A stretch of 10,539 bases of DNA from Pontiella sp. (GCA_029939385.1 JAOZSZ010000030.1:1-10539), one strand, 5' to 3'. Positions 1-7,189 are shown, counted from the first letter of the stretch. The notes: a model not told the origin generated them from the letters alone. Numbers and translations are program-made.

Positions 1-510
1 TACAAATTTTGCGGCACCGAGCTTACGGAGAGTTTCCGCTGCACTACGGCCAATGCCAAGGTCATGGATTTCAGAAGTCTTCAGTACGCCGTTGGGGTCG
101 ATGATAAACGTTCCACGCAGAGCCAAGCCTTCATCGTCGATATAAACATCAAACAACTGGCTAACTTCACCTGTCGGATCAGCACCCATGGGATAATCCA
201 CCTTGCCAATGGCCTCCGAAGTGTCGTGCCATGCTTTATGAACAAAAGCGGTATCGGTGCTAACACTAATGACTTCAGCTCCAATTTCCTTAAATTGTGG
301 GTAGAGCATAGCCATATCTTCAAGCTCAGTTGGGCAAACAAAAGTGAAGTCGGCGGGGTAAAACATAAGAACAACCCACTTTCCTTTATAATCCGAAAGC
401 TTGATGTCCTTGATTTCATCGTCTTGAAAGGCCGCCATTTTAAAATCTGGAACTTCCTGCCCTACCTTCACCATTTCGAAATCAAATAAATCCTGTTCCA
501 TATTTTCCAT
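1..510 (-). CDS. 2-Cys peroxiredoxin (AhpC/Prx1 type), C-terminus off the left edge
   Basis: Thiol peroxidase that reduces hydrogen peroxide, alkyl hydroperoxides or peroxynitrite in the cytoplasm. The visible 170 residues contain the thioredoxin-like stretch VVLMFYPADFTFVCPTELE, with the peroxidatic cysteine at residue 59 and the conserved Pro/Thr around it. The segment LRGTFIIDPNG carries the conserved active-site arginine. The resolving cysteine expected near residue 165-180 in typical 2-Cys enzymes lies beyond position 1, so the subclass is inferred from the FTFVCPTE motif. In-frame ATGs lie at 522, 510 and 501. I chose 510 because a GGAG at 520-517 sits 6 bases before it, whereas 522 has no Shine-Dalgarno. 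It follows mutM on the same strand after a 126-bp gap, so it probably has its own promoter. Family call is firm; the electron donor (AhpF or thioredoxin) cannot be told. Confidence 0.93.
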   Translation of the reverse strand, partial: MENMEQDLFDFEMVKVGQEVPDFKMAAFQDDEIKDIKLSDYKGKWVVLMFYPADFTFVCPTELEDMAMLYPQFKEIGAEVISVSTDTAFVHKAWHDTSEAIGKVDYPMGADPTGEVSQLFDVYIDDEGLALRGTFIIDPNGVLKTSEIHDLGIGRSAAETLRKLGAAKFV

Positions 511-557
511 TTTCTTCTCCATTTAAAATTCGTCTTTTGCTCTCAAACAACGGGGAT

Positions 558-585
558 ACAGTACCATTACCGTCCAGATTGTAAA
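558..585 (-). promoter_or_regulatory. Possible promoter of the peroxiredoxin gene
   Basis: Reading the minus strand, TTTACA (585-580) is followed after 16 bases by TACTGT (563-558), about 50 bp upstream of the peroxiredoxin start. The -35 box matches consensus at 5 of 6 positions, the -10 box only at its three most important ones. The remaining 511-636 gap is AT-rich and shows no convincing hairpin terminator for mutM. I see no recognisable OxyR- or PerR-type operator. Weak call based on motif matching alone. Confidence 0.25.
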
Positions 586-636
586 CAGGAATATGAATAC
601 TTTTTTATATTTTCAGAAAACCCTTTATTTATTGGG

Positions 637-1452
637 TCAAATGGTCTGGCAGAGGGGACAAAATGTAGTACCGCGCTGGGCTACCACTATTTTTTTGAGC
701 GGAGTTTTGCATCGATCACATGGTTTTCCAGATCGCCCATAGGCCTTAACTTCTGCTCGATTTCTCCCCGACTCCCCTTCCAGATCACGATAGTTTGTTT
801 TCCCCTCACCTAAAGAAGTGCCCTGATTCTCCACCCCTACTCTCAGAACATGCTTGATGGCCTTAAATAGTTTTTCGAGCTCGGCATCGACAAGCGAATC
901 CGATCGACGCTCCGGATGAATCTTCGACTCCCATAGTGCTTCGTCCGCATAAATATTTCCCAATCCCGCCACGATCGATTGATCCAAAATCAGCGGCTTA
1001 ACCGGTCGATGCCGACTCAACATTGCCTCGGAAAAATACTTTCGTGTAAAGCGGCGCGTCAGCGCATCGGGACCGAGCTTTCCCAGAATCTCCTGAGGAT
1101 CGTCCACCAGCTTCCAGCGGCCAAACTTTCGCGTGTCGCGATAGTAGAGCGTCAGCCCGTCCGACAAGTTTAAGATTATCCGATCATGCGGCCCCGGCAC
1201 CATTGAAAGACTCCCCGCCATCCGCAGATGAATCATGATCGTCTTGCCCGACCCCAGCGAAAACATTAACCACTTTCCCTCCCGCGAGATCTCAGAAATC
1301 GTCGTTCCACAAACCTGTTTGGAGAATGCGGATACCGACAGCGGCTCTACGATCCGGGCCCAGTTTATTTTGAGGGATTGGATTTTCTGCCCCTCGACCC
1401 CTCGCGCCCGTAACTGCCGAGCAATCGTCTCAACCTCTGGAAGTTCCGGCAT
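637..1452 (-). CDS. mutM: Formamidopyrimidine-DNA glycosylase / AP lyase (Fpg)
   Basis: Base-excision repair enzyme that removes 8-oxoguanine and other oxidised purines and nicks the abasic site. The 271-residue product has the full family layout. The N-terminus MPELPEVETI gives the catalytic proline (after Met removal) and nearby glutamates. A conserved lysine lies in REGKW (K60). The helix-two-turn-helix region includes GLGNIYADEALW at 163-174. The C-terminal zinc finger has cysteines 245, 248, 265 and 268, with the DNA-contacting arginine R260 in the QRG turn. The length is normal for Fpg. The start is fixed by the MPELPE motif, because the proline must follow the initiator Met. Only 3 bp separate it from the end of mvaD, and a GGATAAG-like Shine-Dalgarno lies inside the mvaD tail, so translational coupling is likely. 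No functional link between the two genes is obvious. Confidence 0.97.
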   Translation of the reverse strand: MPELPEVETIARQLRARGVEGQKIQSLKINWARIVEPLSVSAFSKQVCGTTISEISREGKWLMFSLGSGKTIMIHLRMAGSLSMVPGPHDRIILNLSDGLTLYYRDTRKFGRWKLVDDPQEILGKLGPDALTRRFTRKYFSEAMLSRHRPVKPLILDQSIVAGLGNIYADEALWESKIHPERRSDSLVDAELEKLFKAIKHVLRVGVENQGTSLGEGKTNYRDLEGESGRNRAEVKAYGRSGKPCDRCKTPLKKIVVAQRGTTFCPLCQTI

Positions 1453-1455
1453 GGC

Positions 1456-2460
1456 TTATCCAAATGGCAAAATGATTTGCAGACCAGGAAAGGCGGCGGC
1501 GACGGCGGCTTCGTTTTCTTCAAGAAAGAGGAGCTTAATGTTGGGGCCGGCATCGATGGTGAGGTAGACCTCTAGGCCTTCGGAGCGGACACGTTGAATC
1601 TTGTGGATCTGTTCGATTGTTTCGGGCTGGAAATAAATCAGCGGAGGCCAGGCGGCTAACATGGTTGCATGCATCGAGAGGGCGTTGCGTTCCGCGGTTT
1701 TTCCGAGGGTTTGAATGTCACGTTCAGCAATGGCGGCGCGGATGACTTTAAGGTCTGCGGCGGCCTGTTGCGGCCAGCTTTTGTAGAGCTCCGATGTCGC
1801 AACCGTACGGTTCATTCCATCGCGCGACCCCACCTTTTTAGGTGCATCGGAAATTTTAAGAATCCCTATTCGGAATTCTGGCCAGGGTTTAGAAAGCGCC
1901 TCCGCAAATGAATCGGAGCCATCGGGATTAGAGCCGGCATGCCACTGAACAAAACCATCGTAGACCGAGCGCGATGCACTCCCACTCCCCAGACGCGCGA
2001 GCATGGATAGCTTCTTTTTATCCAGCCCCCACCCTGCCAAATCATCCAACGCCATCACTAGTGCCGCAAATCCAGAGGCCGAAGAGGCTAACCCGGCGGC
2101 GGTTGGGATATTATTTTCGGTGCGGACTTCAAAACAACGTTTTCCAAATTGGGGGAACAAAGAAAGAAAGGAAGCAATGCGTTTGGCGAAGGAACTATCG
2201 TGCGATTGAAGTTGTCCATTTAGATATACCGAAGGCGAATCGCTGGTCTCGGGGAGGAGCCGCAGCTCAGTACGGGTACCCAAAGAACCAAGAGAGATCG
2301 AGAGGCTAGAATTGATTGGTAGATTGAGGGCGGTATCGCGTTTTCCCCAATATTTGCAAAGCGCAATATTTGATGGAGCAAAGGCCACCCCGCCCTCTTT
2401 CAACTGAATCGGTGCATGGCCAATAATATTTTTTGCAAATTGAGATTGTATGTCGTGCAT
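1456..2460 (-). CDS. mvaD: Diphosphomevalonate decarboxylase
   Basis: GHMP-superfamily enzyme that converts mevalonate 5-diphosphate to isopentenyl diphosphate with ATP use and CO2 release, the last step of the mevalonate route. The 334-residue protein shows APSNIALCKYWGKRD at 28-42 (K36 aligns with yeast K18), the ATP-binding loop IPTAAGLASSASG at 118-130, GSGSASRS at 158-165 (R164 aligns with yeast R158) and TIDAGPN at 301-307 (D303 aligns with catalytic yeast D302). These residues favour the diphosphomevalonate enzyme over the related mevalonate-3-kinase type. The frame stays open to 2556, but I chose the ATG at 2460 because AAGGA precedes it by 4 bases and the upstream residues do not resemble the family. 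It carries about 18 residues more at the N-terminus than yeast. It is divergent from the carboxypeptidase gene and leads into mutM. No other mevalonate gene is in view. Confidence 0.93.
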   Translation of the reverse strand: MHDIQSQFAKNIIGHAPIQLKEGGVAFAPSNIALCKYWGKRDTALNLPINSSLSISLGSLGTRTELRLLPETSDSPSVYLNGQLQSHDSSFAKRIASFLSLFPQFGKRCFEVRTENNIPTAAGLASSASGFAALVMALDDLAGWGLDKKKLSMLARLGSGSASRSVYDGFVQWHAGSNPDGSDSFAEALSKPWPEFRIGILKISDAPKKVGSRDGMNRTVATSELYKSWPQQAAADLKVIRAAIAERDIQTLGKTAERNALSMHATMLAAWPPLIYFQPETIEQIHKIQRVRSEGLEVYLTIDAGPNIKLLFLEENEAAVAAAFPGLQIILPFG

Positions 2461-2505
2461 GAATTCCTTGTGATGTTGAACTTTTAAGAATTGGTACAAT
2501 TTCAT
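2461..2505. promoter_or_regulatory. Divergent intergenic region between mvaD and the carboxypeptidase gene
   Basis: This 45-bp gap must hold, or overlap, the start signals for both directions. On the plus strand TACAAT (2495-2500) is a good -10 box, but the best upstream TTGAAC (2476-2481) is only 13 bases away, which is too close for a standard sigma-70 pair. If the -10 is used, transcription would begin at or next to the ATG at 2506. TTCATATGAA (2501-2510) is a perfect 10-bp palindrome over the start codon. The minus-strand promoter of mvaD is not clear and may lie inside the start of the carboxypeptidase gene. Confidence 0.25.
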
Positions 2506-3606
2506 ATGAAGAAAAGCAACGTCACAATCATCGCCACCCTCCTTATTGCCGTGCATATTTTAGTCTTTGGACTATTTGTCGGGAAAAGCAAAGACGGCAA
2601 AAAGCGAGCCCCAGCCCATACCGAAAGTGCTCAGCCTGCTCCAGCCATCGACTCTATGGCCCATTTTGCCATTCCAAAGCTAGCCACGCCGGCACTTGAA
2701 GAGGCCATCATCCCTGTTGAGATCGTCGAGCGTCCTCCCGCACCCGTACGCGAAACGATTGCCACGCCCGGCCATCGCGCAGGCTATATGCGTTCCGACC
2801 GCTCCAACCGCCGCACGACAAAGGTTTATCCAAAACTAACCGGCAATCCTTATAGGGGCGCAATCGTTATCGATGCAAGGACGGGGAAGATTCTCTACGA
2901 AAACCGCGCGACCACCTACTGCTATCCCGCGAGTGTGACCAAACTGATGACGATGCTTATTGTACTTGAACAGATTGACGCGGGAGTGATTCGTCTTACT
3001 GATAAAATAAAAATCACCAATGAAATCGCCAAAATTGGGGGTTCGCAGGTCTGGCTTGATCCCCGTGAAACTGATTTTACGATTGATGATATGCTCTATG
3101 CCCTGATGGTACATTCAGCCAACGATGCGGCCTATGCCTTGGCCGTGCATGTGGCTGGAAGCCGGGATACGTTTGTTGATATGATGAACCAAAAAGCCCG
3201 CGAACTTGGAATGAATGCGACCACTTATCATTCCCCCCATGGCCTTCCGCCTACCGATGGAACACAGCCCGATATCAGCACTCCCTACGATATTGCGATC
3301 CTTTCTCTTGCCGCATTGCGCCTTCCAAACACTCTGCACTACACGAGCACAGAGCTTAAATATATCCGAGGGGGCGCAACGATGCTGGCCACTCGGAATG
3401 CCCTCGCCAAGCGGGTTGATGGCTATCAAGGTTGCGATGGGCTAAAAACGGGCTATCACAACATGGGCGGCTGGTCACTCACCGCGACCGCCGAACGAAA
3501 CGGTCAGCGCATCATCTCTGTGGTTCTTGGCAGTCCCGATAAAACCACGCGCTACGCCATCTCTCGCAAGCTACTTGACAAGGGATTCCAAACCTTAAAA
3601 AATTAA
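2506..3606 (+). CDS. Membrane-anchored D-alanyl-D-alanine carboxypeptidase (peptidase S11, low-mass PBP)
   Basis: Trims the terminal D-alanine from peptidoglycan pentapeptides and so controls cross-linking; a beta-lactam-binding protein acting in the periplasm. The 366-residue protein has the three serine-DD-peptidase motifs in order: SVTK at 143-146 (S143 nucleophile, K146 base), SAN at 204-206 and KTG at 314-316. Residues 5-25 form one hydrophobic helix after MKKSN with no clear cleavage site, so it looks N-terminally anchored. Residues 26-110 form a Pro/Ala-rich and basic linker. The chain ends about 50 residues after KTG, so the C-terminal beta domain and amphipathic anchor of E. coli PBP5 are missing. 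Start: the ATG at 2506 is preferred; an in-frame TTG at 2491 adds five residues and has no Shine-Dalgarno. Neither start has a strong one. Family call firm; DacA-, DacD- or DacF-like subtype undecided. Confidence 0.93.
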   Translation: MKKSNVTIIATLLIAVHILVFGLFVGKSKDGKKRAPAHTESAQPAPAIDSMAHFAIPKLATPALEEAIIPVEIVERPPAPVRETIATPGHRAGYMRSDRSNRRTTKVYPKLTGNPYRGAIVIDARTGKILYENRATTYCYPASVTKLMTMLIVLEQIDAGVIRLTDKIKITNEIAKIGGSQVWLDPRETDFTIDDMLYALMVHSANDAAYALAVHVAGSRDTFVDMMNQKARELGMNATTYHSPHGLPPTDGTQPDISTPYDIAILSLAALRLPNTLHYTSTELKYIRGGATMLATRNALAKRVDGYQGCDGLKTGYHNMGGWSLTATAERNGQRIISVVLGSPDKTTRYAISRKLLDKGFQTLKN

Positions 3607-3640
3607 CCGCTCTTCCTTTCCAAAACAACGCTACGCACGC

Positions 3641-3670
3641 TTGACCTAGGCTGGAGTTACAACGTATGGT
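3641..3670 (+). promoter_or_regulatory. Putative sigma-70-type promoter of tig-clpP-clpX
   Basis: TTGACC (3641-3646) and TATGGT (3665-3670) are separated by 18 bases, in the 113-bp gap between the carboxypeptidase stop and trigger factor. Transcription would begin near 3677, leaving a leader of about 43 bases that includes AGGAG at 3704-3708. No hairpin terminator for the carboxypeptidase gene is visible in this gap, so read-through from upstream remains possible. Confidence 0.45.
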
Positions 3671-3719
3671 TCCCGCCTTTTATCCCAAAATGGGTCCAAA
3701 CACAGGAGTTAAAAATTTT

Positions 3720-5015
3720 ATGAAAGTTTCAGTTAAAGATGCCGGCACTTGCCGCAAAACTATGAATATCAAGATTCCAGCAGAGGCCATTGCCATCGAG
3801 CGCACAGAGACCCTTAAGGCCTATACTAAGGTCGTAAATATTCCAGGATTCCGTAAGGGAAAAGCACCGGCGCAGGTTGTGGCTAGGAAATTTTCCACCG
3901 AAATCACAAAAGAACTTGAAGAACGAATGGTTCCACGATTTTATCATGAAGCCCTTAAGGAATCTGAATTAAAAGTAGTCGGCATTATCGATGTTTCCGA
4001 AGTAAAGATTGAAGAAGAGCAGCCCCTGTCCTTCAGTGTAACGGTCGATATTGAGCCTGAATTTAAGCTCCCAAAGTATGTCGATATCCCCGTGAAAGAA
4101 GAGAAAGAAAAAGTTACAGATAAGCAGGTTCAAGAGCAAATCGATGCCATTCGTAACCAACACGCCAATTATAATGAGGTTGAGAATAAAGCGGTTGAAA
4201 AAGGCGATATGGCACAGCTGACCTACGAAGCCACCGCTGACGGGAAACCACTTGAAGAAGTTGCCCCTGATGCTAAAGGCCTCGGAAAAGGTAATGGATA
4301 TTGGGTTTCTGCAGACGAACAGGCCTTTATTCCGGGCATGGGCGAAGCCATTGTTGGACTAAATATTGGCGACAAAAAAGAGGTTCAAGTTGAGTTTCCA
4401 AAAACCTTTATGGTGAAAGAACTCGCAGGAATTAAAGCCACTTATACGATTGAAGTTACCGCGGTACGCGAACGAACGCTTCCTGAAATCGATGAAACCT
4501 TCCTGAGCCGCTTACAGGTGGAATCTGAAGAATCCCTGCGTACACAAATTCAGGAGCAAATGGAACAAGCGGCTGAACAAAAACTTTTGAACGATAAGCA
4601 CGAACAGATTATTAAATATCTGATCAAAAAGACCAAACTTGATGTTCCAGAAAGTATTGTTCAACAACAAACCCGCAACGCAATGTATGATATTGCCCAA
4701 CAGCGTATGATGATGGGGATGTCCCAAGAACAAATCGGTGAACAGCAGGAGGATATCCTGAAAGAAGCACAAGGTCGCGCCCTTGAAAATGTGAAGTTAC
4801 GCTATATTGGCCTTGGAATTGCTACAGAACTAAAGCTGGATGTAAATGATCTTGAGATTGACGAGGAGATTGCATCCATGGCGATCCGCCAGCAGAAGGA
4901 TGCACGTGCGCTTCGCAAGGAAATGGAAGAAAACGATACAGTAGAGAGTATCGGAGAGCAGATTCGCTTTAACAAAGCGCTCAATTACATGCTCGAAAAT
5001 GCGAAAATTAAGTAA
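3720..5015 (+). CDS. tig: Trigger factor (ribosome-associated chaperone and prolyl isomerase)
   Basis: Binds the ribosome next to the exit tunnel and shields nascent chains, with peptidyl-prolyl isomerase activity. The 431-residue length is almost the same as the E. coli protein (432). The ribosome-docking signature GFRKGKAP is at 43-50 in the N-terminal domain (about 1-115). An FKBP-like domain covers about 155-250, with FIPGMGEAIVGLNIGDKKEVQVEFP-type core residues at 203-227. The remainder is the helical, Glu/Gln/Lys-rich C-terminal chaperone arm. The frame is open upstream to an ATG at 3666, but that codon overlaps the proposed -10 box and the added residues do not match the family. The ATG at 3720 has AGGAG 11 bases upstream and gives the normal N-terminus. 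First gene of the classic tig-clpP-clpX cluster; clpP follows after 39 bp. Confidence 0.97.
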   Translation: MKVSVKDAGTCRKTMNIKIPAEAIAIERTETLKAYTKVVNIPGFRKGKAPAQVVARKFSTEITKELEERMVPRFYHEALKESELKVVGIIDVSEVKIEEEQPLSFSVTVDIEPEFKLPKYVDIPVKEEKEKVTDKQVQEQIDAIRNQHANYNEVENKAVEKGDMAQLTYEATADGKPLEEVAPDAKGLGKGNGYWVSADEQAFIPGMGEAIVGLNIGDKKEVQVEFPKTFMVKELAGIKATYTIEVTAVRERTLPEIDETFLSRLQVESEESLRTQIQEQMEQAAEQKLLNDKHEQIIKYLIKKTKLDVPESIVQQQTRNAMYDIAQQRMMMGMSQEQIGEQQEDILKEAQGRALENVKLRYIGLGIATELKLDVNDLEIDEEIASMAIRQQKDARALRKEMEENDTVESIGEQIRFNKALNYMLENAKIK

Positions 5016-5054
5016 CTTTAGAAATGCAGTTTTAAAATAAATGAGGTGACACAA

Positions 5055-5636
5055 ATGTTAGTTCCAATGGTCGTCGAACAAACAGGGCGAGGCGAACGCT
5101 CATATGATATCTATTCACGATTGCTCAAGGAGCGGATTATCTTCTTGGGGAGCGCCATCGATGACAACGTTGCTAACCTAATCATTGCACAGTTGCTTTT
5201 TCTTCAGAGCGATGATCCAGAAAAAGACATCAGTCTCTACATTAACTCTCCCGGCGGTGTTGTGACGGCCGGACTGGCGATCTATGACACCATGCAGTTT
5301 CTTAAGTGCGACATCACAACCTACTGTATGGGTCAAGCGGCCAGTATGGGCGCCGTCTTGCTGGCGGCGGGTGCCCCCGGAAAACGCTACGCTCTGCCCA
5401 ATGCACGAATTATGATTCACCAGCCCCTCGGCGGCGCACAGGGACAAGCCACTGATATTAATATTCAGGCTCAAGAAATCATGCGCATCAAACAGATTCT
5501 CAATGGAATTCTGGCTAACCACTCCGGCCGAAGCATCGAGGATCTGGAACAAGATACGGACCGCGACAACTTTATGTCGGCCACGCAAGCTGCTGAATAT
5601 GGCTTGGTCGATGAAGTAATTGAACATGCAAAATAG
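5055..5636 (+). CDS. clpP: ATP-dependent Clp protease proteolytic subunit
   Basis: Forms the tetradecameric serine-peptidase barrel that degrades proteins fed in by ClpX or ClpA/C. The 193-residue chain starts [20 protein letters not shown] and so lacks, or nearly lacks, the 14-residue propeptide of E. coli ClpP. The catalytic triad falls exactly at mature E. coli numbering: S97 in GQAASMGA, H122 in MIHQPLGG and D171 in DTDRDNFMS. The YINSPGG oxyanion-loop motif is at 62-68. An in-frame GTG at 5046 could extend the protein by three residues, but that GTG is part of the Shine-Dalgarno GAGGTG (5043-5048), correctly spaced 6 bases from the ATG at 5055. Lies between tig and clpX, 15 bp before the latter. 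Confidence 0.98.
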   Translation: MLVPMVVEQTGRGERSYDIYSRLLKERIIFLGSAIDDNVANLIIAQLLFLQSDDPEKDISLYINSPGGVVTAGLAIYDTMQFLKCDITTYCMGQAASMGAVLLAAGAPGKRYALPNARIMIHQPLGGAQGQATDINIQAQEIMRIKQILNGILANHSGRSIEDLEQDTDRDNFMSATQAAEYGLVDEVIEHAK

Positions 5637-5651
5637 TTAAGGTAGATCCCC

Positions 5652-6902
5652 ATGGCCGATAAACATAAAGCAACGGAATGCTCCTTCTGTGGAAAAAGTG
5701 AAAAAGAGGTCAAGCGACTTATCGCCGGGCCGGGGGTATTTATCTGCGATGAATGTGTTGGGTTATGTGACTCACTACTCGGGCACCAACACTCTGATTC
5801 CGAAGAAGAACCTACCACTTCACAGGAAATTGGAGTGCTTTGCCCGCATGAAATTAAAGAAAAACTCGATGAATATGTTATCGGACAAGACAACGCAAAG
5901 AAGGTGCTATGCGTTGCCGTGCACAATCACTACAAGCGAATGTTTGCAGAACTTGAAGAAGATGGTGTTGAGCTCGAAAAAAGTAATGTATTGCTCATCG
6001 GCCCAACCGGTAGCGGAAAAACCCTGCTGGCCAAAACTCTTGCGCGCTCCCTCAATGTTCCCTATGCCATCACCGATGCCACAACGGTGACGGAAGCGGG
6101 CTATGTAGGCGAAGATGTGGAAAACATTCTGCTCCAACTTCTGCAAGCCGCAGACTACGATGTTGAACGTGCCCAACGCGGCATCATCTATATTGACGAA
6201 ATTGATAAAATTGGCCGTCGTACTGATAATTCCTCTCTCACGCGCGATGTTTCTGGTGAAGGGGTGCAACAAGCCCTACTCAAAATCATTGAAGGAACGG
6301 TTTCACGAGTCCCCCCGAAAGGCGGACGTAAACACCCGCAACAAGAGTATATCGAGATTGATACCTCCAATATTCTCTTTATCTGCGGCGGCGCATTCGT
6401 TGGTATGGAAAATATTATCAAACACCGCGTCGACCAAAAAGTCCTCGGTTTTGGTGGAGTAAAAAAGAAAGAAACCTCCCCTAACTTTGTTACTATGAAT
6501 GTCGAATCTGAAGATTTGCTGAAGTTTGGACTCATTCCCGAATTCATTGGCCGACTTCCGGTGGTCACCATGCTCAACGAACTGACGGAGGAAGAGATGG
6601 TTCGTATCTTAACCGCGCCAAAAAATGCACTGGTTAAACAATACAAAAAATTACTCGCTATGGACGGCGTCGAATTAAACTTTGAAGAAGATGCGCTCAA
6701 GGCGCTCGCGGCCATGGCCATCAAACGGAAGACGGGTGCGCGGGGCCTCCGAGCCATCATCGAGCATCTGATGCTTGATGTTATGTATGAAATCCCGATG
6801 CGCAACGATGTTACCCACAGCACCATTACACGCGACATGGTTGAACATGGCCTGCATCCGCTGGAAGGTCTAAAAGTCGTTGAATCAAAAAAGTCAGCAT
6901 AA
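5652..6902 (+). CDS. clpX: ATP-dependent Clp protease ATP-binding subunit ClpX
   Basis: AAA+ hexameric unfoldase that recognises tagged substrates and threads them into ClpP. The 416-residue protein contains the N-terminal zinc-binding domain (Cys 10, 13, 32, 35), Walker A GPTGSGKT at 117-124, the pore-1 loop GYVG at 150-153, Walker B IIYIDEID at 178-185, the RKH loop at 226-228 and the sensor-2 motif GARGLR at 362-367. The ClpP-docking tripeptide reads LGF (265-267) instead of IGF, which fits the accepted [LIV]GF pattern. The start ATG follows AAGG (5639-5642) by 9 bases. Only 15 bp separate it from clpP, which indicates one transcript. A long antisense open frame over 6188-6916 is a codon-bias shadow. 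Confidence 0.98.
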   Translation: MADKHKATECSFCGKSEKEVKRLIAGPGVFICDECVGLCDSLLGHQHSDSEEEPTTSQEIGVLCPHEIKEKLDEYVIGQDNAKKVLCVAVHNHYKRMFAELEEDGVELEKSNVLLIGPTGSGKTLLAKTLARSLNVPYAITDATTVTEAGYVGEDVENILLQLLQAADYDVERAQRGIIYIDEIDKIGRRTDNSSLTRDVSGEGVQQALLKIIEGTVSRVPPKGGRKHPQQEYIEIDTSNILFICGGAFVGMENIIKHRVDQKVLGFGGVKKKETSPNFVTMNVESEDLLKFGLIPEFIGRLPVVTMLNELTEEEMVRILTAPKNALVKQYKKLLAMDGVELNFEEDALKALAAMAIKRKTGARGLRAIIEHLMLDVMYEIPMRNDVTHSTITRDMVEHGLHPLEGLKVVESKKSA

Positions 6903-6941
6903 CCCTTAAAATCCACAAAAGGAAAAGCCCTCAGTTAATCT

Positions 6942-6970
6942 TTGACATTGACGGGAAACCCCGTTAACTT
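6942..6970 (+). promoter_or_regulatory. Strong sigma-70-type promoter of the small basic protein gene
   Basis: A perfect -35 box TTGACA (6942-6947) is followed by exactly 17 bases and TAACTT (6965-6970), which keeps the critical first, second and last -10 positions. Transcription should start near 6977, giving a leader of about 37 bases before the ATG at 7014. Of the promoters proposed in this window it is closest to consensus, which suggests a high basal level for the small gene it serves. Confidence 0.65.
6948..6967. repeat. Inverted repeat filling the promoter spacer
   Basis: TTGACGGG (6948-6955) and CCCGTTAA (6960-6967) are near-perfect inverted copies around AAAC, with one G-T wobble as RNA. 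The repeat begins right after the -35 box and runs into the -10 box. As DNA it has the position of a repressor or MerR-like operator. As RNA it would form an 8-bp hairpin with a 4-base loop at the end of the clpX transcript, but the T-run at 6980-6985 is 12 bases too far for a standard terminator. Both readings are inference. Confidence 0.5.
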
Positions 6971-7013
6971 TCGCGATCATTTTTTGAGAAATATAACTGA
7001 CGGAGACTCCATT

Positions 7014-7169
7014 ATGTCCATGCATAGCAGCTTAAAAGGCGCGGCCAAGATCCGCACAAAACGCAACGTACTTAAACGCTTCGAGCGTGTCGAGATTCTG
7101 AAGAAATCGGGAAAATGGCAGGATGGGGATCGCGCACATGGTCTTCCAAAAACCAAATCTGAAGCTTAG
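7014..7169 (+). CDS. PVC-type small basic protein (unknown function)
   Basis: A 51-residue protein with about a quarter Lys/Arg. Its invariant-looking parts are the N-terminus MSMHSSLKG, the central basic helix TKRNVLKRFERVEILKK (15-31), KWQDGDR (34-40) and the tail GLPKTK (43-48). I recognise this as the short basic protein family (I recall TIGR04137) reported from Chlamydiae, Verrucomicrobia and relatives; its biochemical role is not established as far as I know. The size and charge suggest binding of nucleic acid, perhaps rRNA, but that is inference. The ATG at 7014 is chosen over an in-frame TTG at 6942 because GGAG (7002-7005) lies 8 bases before it and the TTG is part of the -35 box. 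It has its own promoter and terminator, so it appears to be transcribed alone. The second Met (codon 3) is a less likely start. Confidence 0.88.
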   Translation: MSMHSSLKGAAKIRTKRNVLKRFERVEILKKSGKWQDGDRAHGLPKTKSEA

Positions 7170-7189
7170 TTCCGACTGAATAATTTTTG

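Noticed and set aside
64-489. 141-codon plus-strand frame over the peroxiredoxin
   Set aside because: The minus-strand frame encodes an unmistakable peroxiredoxin with FTFVCPTE; the plus-strand frame is its shadow. The frame at 81-419 on the minus strand is also out of phase with the real gene.
3666-3719. Longer trigger factor start at 3666
   Set aside because: The ATG overlaps the proposed -10 box, has no Shine-Dalgarno, and adds 18 residues not found in trigger factors; the ATG at 3720 has AGGAG upstream.
5046-5054. GTG start for ClpP at 5046
   Set aside because: This GTG is part of the Shine-Dalgarno GAGGTG that serves the ATG at 5055.
5178-5926. Long minus-strand frames opposite clpP and the start of clpX
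   Set aside because: They overlap clpP and clpX, whose catalytic motifs are complete; the antisense products look like no known family.
6264-6480. LGF instead of IGF in the ClpP-docking loop of ClpX
   Set aside because: The position is known to accept Leu, Ile or Val, so this is ordinary variation and not a sign of altered ClpP partnership.
6188-6916. 242-codon antisense open frame opposite clpX
   Set aside because: It lies wholly over the strongly supported clpX coding frame, is rich in Ser/Arg as antisense shadows often are, has no family motif and no ribosome-binding site.
6948-6985. clpX intrinsic terminator
   Set aside because: The hairpin is good, but the T-run starts 12 bases after the stem; I list it as an inverted repeat and leave termination as the second choice.
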